Shown: positions 12,998 to 20,524 of the stretch, one piece after another
How positions within the stretch are numbered: position 1 is the first letter of the stretch
How the letters are laid out: every line of letters starts with the position of its first letter
NCBI RefSeq assembly: GCF_035762905.1
Contig: NZ_DASUCC010000072.1
Coordinates: forward strand, 1 to 22,177
DNA: 22,177 nt
From: DASYTH01 sp035762905
Lineage (GTDB): Bacteria; Actinomycetota; Actinomycetes; Mycobacteriales; Pseudonocardiaceae
Direction of reading: 5' to 3'
The notes under the pieces: model-generated
Told to the model about the DNA's origin: nothing
Seen by the model: only the letters and a program-made list of their open reading frames with translations
The model's database searches: none
Program-made: the position numbers and the translations under genes

Positions 12998-13107
12998 CCG
13001 GTTGTTCTGTCGTGCCGAACCTAGGGTGTGCCATATCAATGTTGTTGCAAGTGTCTGGTGATAGCGGGAGGTGGGCACCTAGCATGAGCGACATGTCATC
13101 GGTAGCC

Positions 13108-13818
13108 ATGCACATGAGCGACGGGCTGATCAACGCGCCGGTGTCGGCGCTGTTCGGGGCGGTGGCGGTGCTCGGCGTGACGGTGGCCGGGGCGCGGGCG
13201 CGGCGTGATCTGGATGAACGGATGGCGCCGATGGCGGGGTTGGTGGCCGCCTTCATCTTCGCCGTGCAGATGCTGAACTTCCCGGTGTTACCGGGGGTGA
13301 GCGGGCACCTGCTCGGCGGAGCGCTCGCGGCGATTCTGGTCGGGCCCTGGGTGGGCGCGCTGTGCATCACGATCGTGCTGGTGCTGCAGTCGCTGGTGTT
13401 CGCCGACGGGGGACTGACCGCGCTCGGCTCCAACATCACCAATATGGCGCTGATCGGGACGGTGATCGGGTTTCTGGTGGCGCTGGCGTTGCGGGGGGTG
13501 GCGGCGCGCGGAAAGGCGGGGCTGCTCGCGGTGGCGTTCGTGGCGGCGTTCTGCAACACGGTGGCGGCCTCGGCGGGGTTCGTGCTCCAGTTCGCGCTCG
13601 GCGGGGATGCGGCGTTCTCGACCGGGGCCGTGGGTGTCACGGTGCTCGGGGTGCACTGCCTGATCGGGATCGGGGAGGGCATCATCACCGCGCTCACCGT
13701 CGCGGCCGTGGCGGCGGTGCGGCCCGACCTGGTCTACCTGCTGCGCGGCACCGAGCGGCCGCTCGAGCTGCGCACCGTGCCGGTCCAGGCAGCGTGGGTC
13801 CGGGGAGGGACGAAGTGA
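13108..13818 (+). CDS. cbiM: ECF-type cobalt/nickel transporter substrate-binding permease (CbiM/NikM), 236 aa
   Basis: Membrane S-component of a group I energy-coupling-factor importer for Co or Ni. I chose ATG 13108 because it yields MHMSDG, the family's N-terminal metal motif. In NikM structures the N-terminal amine, His2 and His67 bind the metal, and this start also puts a His exactly at 67 (VSGHLLGG). Upstream in-frame ATGs at 13084 and 13093 are possible, and GGGAGG at 13066-13071 fits 13084 better, so an extended form is not excluded. Several hydrophobic helices, GSNITNMALIG and AAFCNTVAASAG motifs are typical. The stop overlaps the next gene (GTGA). Metal choice cannot be decided from sequence. 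Confidence 0.9.
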   Translation: MHMSDGLINAPVSALFGAVAVLGVTVAGARARRDLDERMAPMAGLVAAFIFAVQMLNFPVLPGVSGHLLGGALAAILVGPWVGALCITIVLVLQSLVFADGGLTALGSNITNMALIGTVIGFLVALALRGVAARGKAGLLAVAFVAAFCNTVAASAGFVLQFALGGDAAFSTGAVGVTVLGVHCLIGIGEGIITALTVAAVAAVRPDLVYLLRGTERPLELRTVPVQAAWVRGGTK

Positions 13819-14111
13819 ACGACCGCAGGCGACAGCTGCTGTTCTTCGTCGGGTTCGTCCTGGTGGCCCTGGTGCTGGCCGGCGTGGCGTCCTACTTCGC
13901 CGACGACGACCCGGACGGGCTGGACGCGGCCACCGAGGAGATCGCCGCCAAGAACGGGCAGCCGCACGCCCTGGAGAACGGCCTGTTCGCCGACTACGCG
14001 GTGGCCGGGGACGACCGCTTCACCGGGGTCGCGGGCGTGCTGGGCGTGCTGGTCACCCTGGTCGTGGCGGGTGGGTTGTTCACCGTGCTGCGCAAGCGCT
14101 CGAGGAGCTGA
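13815..14111 (+). CDS. cbiN: PDGLE-domain protein, CbiN/NikN-like transporter component, 98 aa
   Basis: Small auxiliary membrane component of the Ni/Co ECF importer. Two helices (about residues 8-26 and 71-91) flank an extracytoplasmic loop opening with DDPDGLDAATEEIA, the PDGLE-type signature. In the CbiMNQO/NikMNQO systems this part is needed for metal loading of the M component. GTG 13815 overlaps the cbiM stop, and the cbiQ ATG follows after 6 nt. The symbol is by position and domain; PDGLE proteins are functional counterparts of CbiN rather than strict orthologues. Confidence 0.85.
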   Translation: MNDRRRQLLFFVGFVLVALVLAGVASYFADDDPDGLDAATEEIAAKNGQPHALENGLFADYAVAGDDRFTGVAGVLGVLVTLVVAGGLFTVLRKRSRS

Positions 14112-14117
14112 CCGGGC

Positions 14118-14843
14118 ATGGCTGCCGGGCACGCGCACCTGCTGTACCGGCCGGGCGACTCCCCGGTGCACCGGCTGCCGCCGCAGGTGAAGGTGCTTGC
14201 CGCGGTGACCGCCGTGGTCTGCGTGGTGCTCACGCCGCGCACCGAGTTCTGGGCGTTCGGCGGATATCTCCTGGTCCTGCTCGCGGTCTGGGCGGTGGCC
14301 CGGATCCCGGTCCGCTGGTTCGCCGTCCGGGCCCTGATCGAGCTGCCGTTCGTGATCCTGGCCGTGGTGATGCTGCTGGTCGGCGGTCCGGAGGGGGCGC
14401 TGGCCGGGTGGAACATCCTGGCCAAGGGCACTCTCGGCCTGCTGGTCTCGCTGACCCTGGCCGCCACCACCACGCCGCAGGAGCTGATCGCCGGACTGCA
14501 GCGGCTGCACGCGCCGGCCATGCTGACCACGGTGGCCACGCTGATGCTGCGCTACCTCGCGGTGATCGCCGCCGAGGCGCGGCGGATGCGGATCGCCCGG
14601 ATCGCCCGCGGCCACGACCCGCGGTTCCTGTGGCAGGCAGGCGCCACCGCGCGCGGCGTCGGCGCGCTGTTCGTGCGCAGCTACGAGCGCGGGGAGCGGG
14701 TGCACCTGGCAATGGTGTCCCGCGGTTTCACCGGAACGATGCCGGACCGCGACGCCGGTCCGGTGCCGGGACGGACATGGCTACGGGGACTGCTGCCCAC
14801 GGCGGCGGCGGCCGGGATCATGGCGGTGGCGTTGTGGGGCTGA
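14118..14843 (+). CDS. cbiQ: ECF transporter transmembrane coupling protein (CbiQ), 241 aa
   Basis: T-component that couples the ATPase to the substrate permease. N-terminal helices lead to the cytoplasmic coupling helices, with both family Ala-Arg-Gly-type motifs visible: RRMRIARIARGHDPR (about 152-166) and ERVHLAMVSRGFTG (about 190-204), the latter as Ser-Arg-Gly. These contact the ATPase grooves. Hydrophobic segments at about 25-65, 70-88, 100-115 and near the C-terminus. Its last codons overlap the cbiO start by 10 nt. Confidence 0.92.
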   Translation: MAAGHAHLLYRPGDSPVHRLPPQVKVLAAVTAVVCVVLTPRTEFWAFGGYLLVLLAVWAVARIPVRWFAVRALIELPFVILAVVMLLVGGPEGALAGWNILAKGTLGLLVSLTLAATTTPQELIAGLQRLHAPAMLTTVATLMLRYLAVIAAEARRMRIARIARGHDPRFLWQAGATARGVGALFVRSYERGERVHLAMVSRGFTGTMPDRDAGPVPGRTWLRGLLPTAAAAGIMAVALWG

Positions 14844-15565
14844 GCCTGCTTGTCGAGCAGTTGACCTATGCCTACCCGAACGGCCGGCAGGCGCTGTTCG
14901 GCGTGGACCTGCGGGTCGAGCCGGGGGAGCGGGTCGCGGTGCTCGGACCGAACGGGGCCGGCAAGACCACGCTGGTGCTGCACCTCAACGGGGTGCTCGC
15001 CGGCGGCACCGGCCGGATCGAGGTGGCCGGGCTGCCGGTGACCAAGGCCAACCTGAAGGAGATCCGGCGCCGGGTCGGAGTGGTCTTCCAGGACCCGGAC
15101 GACCAGCTGTTCATGCCGACCGTGGCCGAGGACGTGGCGTTCGGGCCGGCCAACTTCGGGGTGCGCGGCGCCGACCTGGACGCGCGGGTGCGCGCCGCGC
15201 TCGACGCCGTCGGCATGGCCGAGCACGCCGACCGCTCGCCGCTGCACCTGTCCGGCGGGCAGCGCAGGCGGGTGGCGCTGGCCACGGTGCTGGCCTGCGA
15301 CCCGGAGATCCTGGTGCTGGACGAGCCGTCGGCCAACCTGGAGCCGGTGGCCCGCCGCGAGCTGGCCGAGGTGCTGCTCGGGCTGGGCCGCACCATGCTG
15401 ATGGTCACCCACGACCTGCCCTACGCCGCGCAGCTCTGCCCGCGCAGCGTGCTGATCGACGACGGCGTGGTGGTCGCCGACGGCCCCACCCGGGAGATCC
15501 TCGGCGACGCCGAACTGCTCGCCGCGCACCGCCTTGAGCTGCCCTACGGCTTCCGGCTGCCGTGA
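14834..15565 (+). CDS. cbiO: ECF/ABC transporter ATPase (CbiO), 243 aa
   Basis: Energises Ni/Co uptake. All ABC motifs are present: Walker A GPNGAGKTT (38-46), Q-loop VVFQDPDDQLF (83-93, the form typical of ECF ATPases), signature LSGGQ (139-143), Walker B ILVLDEP (159-165) and switch His in VTHD (H193). GTG 14834 gives the standard N-terminus LSLLVEQLTYAYPNG and overlaps cbiQ. Only one ATPase gene is present, so a homodimer is expected, as in CbiMNQO systems. The operon ends here; gcvT starts 24 nt later with its own -10. Confidence 0.95.
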   Translation: MGLSLLVEQLTYAYPNGRQALFGVDLRVEPGERVAVLGPNGAGKTTLVLHLNGVLAGGTGRIEVAGLPVTKANLKEIRRRVGVVFQDPDDQLFMPTVAEDVAFGPANFGVRGADLDARVRAALDAVGMAEHADRSPLHLSGGQRRRVALATVLACDPEILVLDEPSANLEPVARRELAEVLLGLGRTMLMVTHDLPYAAQLCPRSVLIDDGVVVADGPTREILGDAELLAAHRLELPYGFRLP

Positions 15566-15576
15566 CCGGCGGGCAC

Positions 15577-15582
15577 TACTGT
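15577..15582 (+). promoter_or_regulatory. -10 element (TACTGT) of gcvT
   Basis: TACTGT ends 7 nt before ATG 15590, the spacing expected for a leaderless transcript. It lies in the 24-nt gap after cbiO, leaving no room for a glycine riboswitch. Confidence 0.45.
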
Positions 15583-15589
15583 GGCCCGC

Positions 15590-16687
15590 ATGAGCGAACC
15601 CTCACCGCTGCACGACGTGCACCAACGGCTCGGCGCGACGTTCACCGACTTCGCCGGCTGGTCGATGCCGCTGAAGTACGGCAGCGAGCTGGCCGAGCAC
15701 CGCGCGGTGCGCGAGGCGGCCGGGATGTTCGACCTGTCGCACATGGGCGAGATCGAGCTGACCGGGCCGGAGGCGGGCCGCGCGCTGGACTACGCGCTGG
15801 TCGGGCACCTGTCCGCGGTGAAGGTGGGGCGGGCCCGGTACACGGTGATCTGCAACGCGGACGGCGGCGTGCTGGACGACCTGGTGGTGTACCGGCTGGG
15901 AGAGGACCACTACCTGGTGGTGGCCAACGCGGCCAACGCCGCCCTGGTGGCCGGCGAGCTGCGCGACCGGGCTTCCGGGTTCATGGTCGAGGTGGCGGAC
16001 AGGTCCCGGGAGTGCGCGCTGATCGCGGTGCAGGGCCCGCGGTCGGTGGAGATCGTGGGTGCGGTGTGCCCGGCGGACCTGGCCGCGCTGCCCTACTACG
16101 GCAGCACGCCGACCGCCATCGCCGGGCACGACGTGCTGCTCGCCCGGACCGGTTACACCGGCGAGGACGGGTTCGAGGTGTACTCCGACTCCGGTGACGC
16201 GCCGGAGGTGTGGGACGCGCTGGCCGCGGCCGGCGCCGGTTCCGGGCTGGTGCCGACCGGGTTGGCCTGCCGGGACACGCTGCGCCTCGAGGCCGGGATG
16301 GCGCTGTACGGCAACGAGCTGACCGTGGAGACCAACCCGTTCGAGGCGGGCCTCGGCCGGGTGGTGAAGTTCGACAAGCCGGCCGACTTCGTCGGCCGCG
16401 CGCCGCTGGAGCGCAGGCGGGCCGCCGGGGTGGAGTCCGCGCTGGTGGGGCTGGTCGGGACCGGCCGGCGGGCACCGCGGCACGGGTATCCTGTGGTCGG
16501 CGAGGACGGCGCCCGAGTGGGCACGGTCACCAGCGGGGCGCTTTCGCCGACGCTCGGTGTGCCGATCGCCATGGCGTACGTCCCGGTCGGGATGAGCGAG
16601 CCGGGCAGCAAGCTCGCCGTGGACATCCGCGGCACGATCGCCCCCGTCGGGGTCGTCAAACTGCCGTTCTACAAACGGTCCACCTGA
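15590..16687 (+). CDS. gcvT: Aminomethyltransferase, glycine cleavage T protein, 365 aa
   Basis: Takes the aminomethyl group from lipoyl H protein, releases ammonia and forms 5,10-methylene-THF. Family landmarks: SPLHDVHQRLGATFTDFAGWSMPLKYGS at the N-terminus, GMFDLSHMGEI, GGVLDDLVVYR with the THF-site Asp, ARTGYTGEDGFE, CRDTLRLEAGMALYGNEL, and the C-terminal TSGALSPTLG region. ATG 15590 is preferred over the in-frame GTG at 15581 because a -10 element lies 7 nt upstream. Other glycine-cleavage genes (gcvP, gcvH) are not in the window. sdaA follows after 23 nt, linking glycine oxidation to serine breakdown. Confidence 0.96.
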   Translation: MSEPSPLHDVHQRLGATFTDFAGWSMPLKYGSELAEHRAVREAAGMFDLSHMGEIELTGPEAGRALDYALVGHLSAVKVGRARYTVICNADGGVLDDLVVYRLGEDHYLVVANAANAALVAGELRDRASGFMVEVADRSRECALIAVQGPRSVEIVGAVCPADLAALPYYGSTPTAIAGHDVLLARTGYTGEDGFEVYSDSGDAPEVWDALAAAGAGSGLVPTGLACRDTLRLEAGMALYGNELTVETNPFEAGLGRVVKFDKPADFVGRAPLERRRAAGVESALVGLVGTGRRAPRHGYPVVGEDGARVGTVTSGALSPTLGVPIAMAYVPVGMSEPGSKLAVDIRGTIAPVGVVKLPFYKRST

Positions 16688-16710
16688 CAGATGGAGTCGG
16701 CTGGAGTCTC

Positions 16711-18087
16711 ATGGCCCTGAGTGTGTTCGATCTGTTCAGCATCGGTATCGGGCCGTCGAGCTCGCACACGGTGGGTCCGATGCGCGCGGCGCTGCGGTTC
16801 GTGTCGGGATTGCGGGACCAGGGACTGCTGGCAGGCACGGCGCGGGTGCGGGCCGAGCTGTTCGGGTCGCTCGGCGCCACCGGACACGGGCACGGCAGCG
16901 CGCCCGCGGTGCTGCTCGGCCTCGAGGGGGAATCTCCGGAGGACGTGGACGTGGCGCAGGGTCCGCTGCGGGTGGCGCGGATCCGGGCCGACCGGCGGGT
17001 CCGGCTGCTCGGCACGCACGAGATCGACTTCACCGAGGACGAGGACCTCGTCCTGCACCGGCGGCGGTCGCTTCCCTTGCACCCCAACGGAATGCTCTTC
17101 ACCGCCCTGGGCTCGGACGGCGCCGTGCTGGCCGAGCGGACGTACTACTCGGTGGGCGGCGGGTTCGTGCTGGACCAGACCGCGGCCGAGGGGCCGACGA
17201 TCGCTCCGGACAGCACGCCGGTGCCGCATCCGTTCCGCACCGCGGCCGAGCTGCTCGACCAGTGTGCCGCGACCGGGCTGCCGATCAGCCAGATCATGCT
17301 GCGCAACGAGCTGGTCTGGCGCACCGAGGCGGAGGTGCGGGCCGGGCTGCTGGAGATCTGGGCGGTGATGCGGGACTGCGTCCGGCGCGGCTGCGCCCAG
17401 GACGGCGTGCTGCCCGGTGGGCTCAAGGTGCCGCGACGGGCCAAGGCGTTGTACGACAAGCTGATCGCCGAGGACGGGGCGACGAAGGACCCGCTGCACG
17501 TGATGGACTGGGTGAACCTGTACGCGCTGGCGGTCAACGAGGAGAACGCGTCCGGCGGCCGGGTGGTCACCGCGCCGACCAACGGGGCCGCCGGGATCAT
17601 CCCGGCGGTGCTGCACTACTACACCCGGTTCGTCGAGGGTGCCACGGACGACGACGTGGTCGCGTTCCTGCTCACCGCCGGGGCGATCGGCGTGGTCCTC
17701 AAGGAGACCGCGTCCATCTCCGGAGCCGAGGTCGGCTGCCAGGGCGAGGTGGGGTCGGCGTGCGCGATGGCCGCCGCCGGGCTGACCGAGGTGCAGGGCG
17801 GCTCGGTGGAGCAGGTGGAGAACGCCGCCGAGATCGGCCTCGAGCACCATCTGGGCCTGACCTGTGACCCGGTCGGCGGCCTGGTGCAGATTCCGTGCAT
17901 CGAACGCAACGCGGTGGGGGCGACGAAGGCGATCACGGCGTCGCGGATGGCCCTGCGCGGCGACGGCACGCACATCGTGCACCTGGACAAGGTGATCAAG
18001 ACGATGCGGGAGACCGGCGCCGACATGCACACCAAGTACAAGGAGACGGCGCGCGGCGGCCTCGCCCTCAACGTCATCGAGTGCTGA
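16711..18087 (+). CDS. sdaA: L-serine ammonia-lyase, single-chain iron-sulfur type, 458 aa
   Basis: Deaminates L-serine to pyruvate using a [4Fe-4S] cluster. N-terminal beta domain (about 1-150) begins SVFDLFSIGIGPSSSHTVGPMRAA, the family hallmark. The C-terminal alpha domain carries the cluster cysteines in EVGCQGEVGSACAMAAAG, LTCDPVGG and IPCIERNA. ATG 16711 has GGAG (16703-16706) just upstream, a tight spacing. Full length compared with E. coli SdaA (about 454 aa). Probably co-transcribed with gcvT, consistent with the glycine-to-serine-to-pyruvate route. It converges on ku across about 150 bp in which I see no strong terminator. Confidence 0.96.
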   Translation: MALSVFDLFSIGIGPSSSHTVGPMRAALRFVSGLRDQGLLAGTARVRAELFGSLGATGHGHGSAPAVLLGLEGESPEDVDVAQGPLRVARIRADRRVRLLGTHEIDFTEDEDLVLHRRRSLPLHPNGMLFTALGSDGAVLAERTYYSVGGGFVLDQTAAEGPTIAPDSTPVPHPFRTAAELLDQCAATGLPISQIMLRNELVWRTEAEVRAGLLEIWAVMRDCVRRGCAQDGVLPGGLKVPRRAKALYDKLIAEDGATKDPLHVMDWVNLYALAVNEENASGGRVVTAPTNGAAGIIPAVLHYYTRFVEGATDDDVVAFLLTAGAIGVVLKETASISGAEVGCQGEVGSACAMAAAGLTEVQGGSVEQVENAAEIGLEHHLGLTCDPVGGLVQIPCIERNAVGATKAITASRMALRGDGTHIVHLDKVIKTMRETGADMHTKYKETARGGLALNVIEC

Positions 18088-18238
18088 CTGTGGATCATCG
18101 GGTGAAGTCTCGGGCCGACCAACGCAACCTCAGGGGCACCGGGACGGCACCCAGCCACAATCACCCCGCTCACCGCACCACCGGCTGGAACGCAACAACA
18201 GCAGTCAAATCCCGGAGAGGCGGAACAGACGCACCTCG

Positions 18239-19213
18239 TTATGCTGCGCCCGCGCTCCGTGCCGCCGCCACCGCCTCGGCCAGTTCGTCCCGGCTCATCT
18301 TGGAGCGGCCCTTGATCTCGAGGTCACGGGCCATCTTGTCCAGCTCGGCCTTGCTCAGGCTAGCCAGGTCCGGCCCCTTGTCTCGGGAGGCGGAGCGGCG
18401 TTTCGCGACCGAATCCTCGGCTCCCTCGCGGCGCTTCTTGCGGCCCTCGACGCTGCGGCTGAGCGCGTCGAACAGGTCGACCACCTTGGTCGGCTGCGCC
18501 GGCTCGGACTCGGTGACGATCTCGCGCCCGGCCGACTTGTCCTCGATCAGCTGCTCCACCCGCTGGGTGTAGGTGTCGTGGTACTTCTCCGGCTCCCATT
18601 CCTCGCTCATCGAGCCGATCAGCGAGACCGCCATGTCCAGCTCCTTGCCGCGCGCCGCGGTGATCTCCGGCATCGACTTGAGCTCCTTGGCCGGGTCGCG
18701 CAGGTCCTCCGGAAACAGCAGGGTGGTCAGCACCAGCAGCCCGTCGCCGGCCCGCAGCGCGGTCAGGTATTCCTTGCCACGCATGACGAACGTGGCCACG
18801 CCGGCCTTGTTGGTCTTGGCCATCGCCTGCAGCAGCAGGCTGTACGCCCGGGCGTACTCCTCTTTGGCCGGCGCCAGCCAGTAGGTCTTCTGGAAGTGGA
18901 TCGGGTCGATCGCGTCCAGGTCGACGAACGCGTCGATGTCGATGGTGCGCGACCGCCCCGGCGCGATCGCGTCCAGCTCGTCCGGCTCGATGATCACGTA
19001 GTCGCCGCCGCCGATGTCGGCGCCCTTCACGATGTCGGAGAACGGCACCTCCTCACCGGTGCGTTCGTTGATCCGCTTGTACCGGATCCGATCGGACGTC
19101 CCCCGCTCGAACTGCCGGAAGCTGATCGTGTGGTCCTCCGTCGCGCTGTACAGCTCGACGGGTACCGTCACCAGCCCGAAGTTGATCGCTCCGTTCCAGA
19201 TCGGTCGCGCCAC
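18239..19213 (-). CDS. ku: Ku protein, non-homologous end joining, 324 aa
   Basis: Homodimeric DNA-end binder that recruits LigD. The N-terminus MARPIWNGAINFGLVTVPVELYSATED is the classic bacterial Ku start (GTG 19213, with GGGAGGGAA a few bases upstream). The core beta-barrel and dimer region span about 1-255 (HFQKTYWLAP, MRGKEYLTALR). A basic linker (GRKKRREG, AKRRSASRDKG) and a SAP/Rho-N-like module (LASLSKAELDKMARDLEIKGRSKMSRDELAEAV, about 285-318) form the C-terminal extension, a known variant in actinobacteria that adds DNA binding. LigD is not in the window. Divergent from whiB3; I see no sigma-F element on its side. Confidence 0.95.
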   Translation of the reverse strand: MARPIWNGAINFGLVTVPVELYSATEDHTISFRQFERGTSDRIRYKRINERTGEEVPFSDIVKGADIGGGDYVIIEPDELDAIAPGRSRTIDIDAFVDLDAIDPIHFQKTYWLAPAKEEYARAYSLLLQAMAKTNKAGVATFVMRGKEYLTALRAGDGLLVLTTLLFPEDLRDPAKELKSMPEITAARGKELDMAVSLIGSMSEEWEPEKYHDTYTQRVEQLIEDKSAGREIVTESEPAQPTKVVDLFDALSRSVEGRKKRREGAEDSVAKRRSASRDKGPDLASLSKAELDKMARDLEIKGRSKMSRDELAEAVAAARSAGAA

Positions 19214-19290
19214 GGTTCCCTCCCGAGTGCCGTTTCTCGCTCACGGATCATCATGACTCACCGTAACCCCGTTCGACCAGCGGGATGGGT

Positions 19291-19316
19291 GTTTACCTGG
19301 TTCAATACCCGGGTAA
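19291..19316 (+). promoter_or_regulatory. Sigma-F-type promoter of whiB3
   Basis: GTTT (19291-19294), 16 nt, GGGTAA (19311-19316), then 9 nt to ATG 19326. The elements and spacer length are identical to the rsbW-sigF promoter at 21055-21030 on the other strand, and the distance to the start codon equals that at the 2298 gene. Confidence 0.7.
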
Positions 19317-19325
19317 AACCGCCAC

Positions 19326-19631
19326 ATGGTTGACATGACTCGGCTACCAGGCCCCGTCGCCGACACGTGGGACTGGCAACGTCTTGGCTCGTGCCGGGGC
19401 CAGGACAGCACGATTTTCTTCCACCCCGAGGCCGAGCGCGGCCTGGCCAGGGCCGATCGGGTGCGCAAGGCGAAGCAGGTTTGCCTGGGTTGCCCGGTCA
19501 TCGTCCAGTGCCGGCACCACGCGCTGACCGTGATGGAGCCCTACGGGATCTGGGGCGGGCTCGACGAGGGCGAGCGCAGGGCCGCGTTCGCCCGCCGCAA
19601 GCAGATCCGCAAGACCGAGCACGCCGCCTGA
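19326..19631 (+). CDS. whiB3: WhiB-family iron-sulfur regulator, WhiB3/WhiD-like, 101 aa
   Basis: Redox-responsive Wbl protein with a [4Fe-4S] cluster that binds sigma-factor region 4. Four cluster cysteines are present: C23 (GSCRGQDS), C53 and C56 (VCLGCPV), C62 (QCRHHAL). The turn GIWGGLDEGER (74-84) and a basic C-terminal tail (ARRKQIRKTEH) for DNA contact follow. The N-terminus LPGPVADTWDWQRLGSCRGQDSTIFFHPEAERG matches mycobacterial WhiB3 (Streptomyces WhiD) rather than WhiB1, 2, 4 or 7. ATG 19326 is preferred; ATG 19335 is possible. A sigma-F-type promoter directly upstream implies stress or stationary-phase control. The symbol is assigned by sequence resemblance. Confidence 0.88.
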   Translation: MVDMTRLPGPVADTWDWQRLGSCRGQDSTIFFHPEAERGLARADRVRKAKQVCLGCPVIVQCRHHALTVMEPYGIWGGLDEGERRAAFARRKQIRKTEHAA

Positions 19632-19641
19632 CGGCGTGCTC
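19617..19641 (+). terminator. Perfect 10-bp hairpin with the whiB3 stop codon in its loop
   Basis: GAGCACGCCG (19617-19626), loop CCTGA (19627-19631), CGGCGTGCTC (19632-19641). The whiB3 TGA is the last three bases of the loop. It could stop transcription or shield the 3' end. Confidence 0.6.
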
Positions 19642-19647
19642 AAGATG

Positions 19648-19680
19648 AAGGGCCGAGCTCCCCCCGGGACCTCGGCCTTT
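19648..19680. terminator. Bidirectional terminator hairpin between whiB3 and sigF
   Basis: AAGGGCCGAG (19648-19657) pairs with CTCGGCCTTT (19671-19680) with one wobble pair, and inner CCC/GGG pairing can extend it. Flanking A and T runs serve both strands, suiting the convergent whiB3 and sigF genes. Confidence 0.65.
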
Positions 19681-19699
19681 CTCATGCGCCCGATCCGCC

Positions 19700-20524
19700 T
19701 CAGCCGTCGTCCTCGTCGCCCTCGGAGAGCAGGCCCTGCCGCAGCCGCTCCAACGTCCTGGCCAGCAACCGGGACACGTGCATCTGGGAGATGCCGACCC
19801 GCTCCGCGATCTGCGTCTGGGTCATGTTCATGAAGAACCGCAGGGTCAGGATCTGCCGCTCGCGTTCCGGCAGCTGCTCGATCATCGGCCGCAGCGACTC
19901 GTGGTTCTCCACGTTCTCCAGCGCGGAGTCCTCTTCACCGAGCGTGTCGGCCAGCGGGTCGGAGTCGGAGTCGGCGGACAGCGCCTCGTCGAGGGAAACC
20001 GAGTGGTAGGCGTTGCCGGCCTCAAGGCCCTCGAACACCTCTTCCTGGCTGAGCCCCAGGTGCGTCGCGATCTCGCTGGGCGTCGGGGCCCGGCCGAGCC
20101 GCTGGGCCAGTTCGCCGCTGGCCGAGCTGATCGCCAGGTTCAACTCCTTGAGCCGGCGCGGCACCCGCATCGACCAACTCGCGTCCCGGAAGTGCCGGCG
20201 GACCTCGCCCATGATCGTCGGCACGGCGAAGGACAGGAAGTCCGACCCGCGGCTCGGCTCGAACCGGTCCACGGCGTTGATCAGGCCGACGGTCGCCACC
20301 TGTACGAGGTCCTCGCGCGGCACACCGCGGTGGCTGAACCGGGTGGCGATGTGCTCGGCGAGCGGGAGGTGTCCGGTGACCAGAGCGTCGCGCAGCCGAG
20401 GCCGGCGCGGATCCCCGTCGGTCGCACCCGCGAGCTCGTGGAACAGCGGAGTCAGGTGCTCGTACTCGTTGTGCGAGTCGCCACGCCAGGAGCCGGAGGG
20501 CCGGGAGCTGACTGGCTCGCTCAC
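19700..20524 (-). CDS. sigF: RNA polymerase sigma factor, SigF/SigB family, 274 aa
   Basis: General-stress sigma factor. Start GTG 20524 overlaps the rsbW stop (GTGA). Region 2 spans about 40-110 (HIATRFSHRGVPREDLVQVATVGLINAVDRFEPSRGSDFLSFAVPTIMGEVRRHFRD), region 3 about 125-190, and region 4 about 205-265 with ERERQILTLRFFMNMTQTQIAERVGISQMHVSRLLA. The SQMHVSR recognition helix and FLSFAVPTIMGE are characteristic of the SigB/SigF/SigG group. Length is close to mycobacterial SigF. It is encoded directly after its probable anti-sigma factor, as in M. tuberculosis usfX-sigF, behind a promoter of the type SigF itself recognises. Confidence 0.94.
   Translation of the reverse strand: MSEPVSSRPSGSWRGDSHNEYEHLTPLFHELAGATDGDPRRPRLRDALVTGHLPLAEHIATRFSHRGVPREDLVQVATVGLINAVDRFEPSRGSDFLSFAVPTIMGEVRRHFRDASWSMRVPRRLKELNLAISSASGELAQRLGRAPTPSEIATHLGLSQEEVFEGLEAGNAYHSVSLDEALSADSDSDPLADTLGEEDSALENVENHESLRPMIEQLPERERQILTLRFFMNMTQTQIAERVGISQMHVSRLLARTLERLRQGLLSEGDEDDG

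Noticed and set aside
11520..13061. 513-aa open frame across repeat block 2
   Set aside because: It is out of frame with the real XRE gene, crosses palindromes and arrays, reads as Arg/Gly/Pro low complexity and overlaps cbiM upstream sequence; high GC alone keeps it open.
12972..13107. Cobalamin riboswitch before cbiM
   Set aside because: Spacer is too short and no B12-box-like conserved core is visible.
12699..13697. 332-aa version of the small minus-strand gene
   Set aside because: The N-terminal 240 residues are antisense to cbiM and low complexity; the compact 90-aa form from 12971 is more credible.
15566..15589. Glycine riboswitch before gcvT
   Set aside because: Only 24 nt lie between cbiO and gcvT, and a -10 element occupies them.
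18088..18238. Terminator between sdaA and ku
   Set aside because: No stable inverted repeat followed by a T run on either strand was found by eye.
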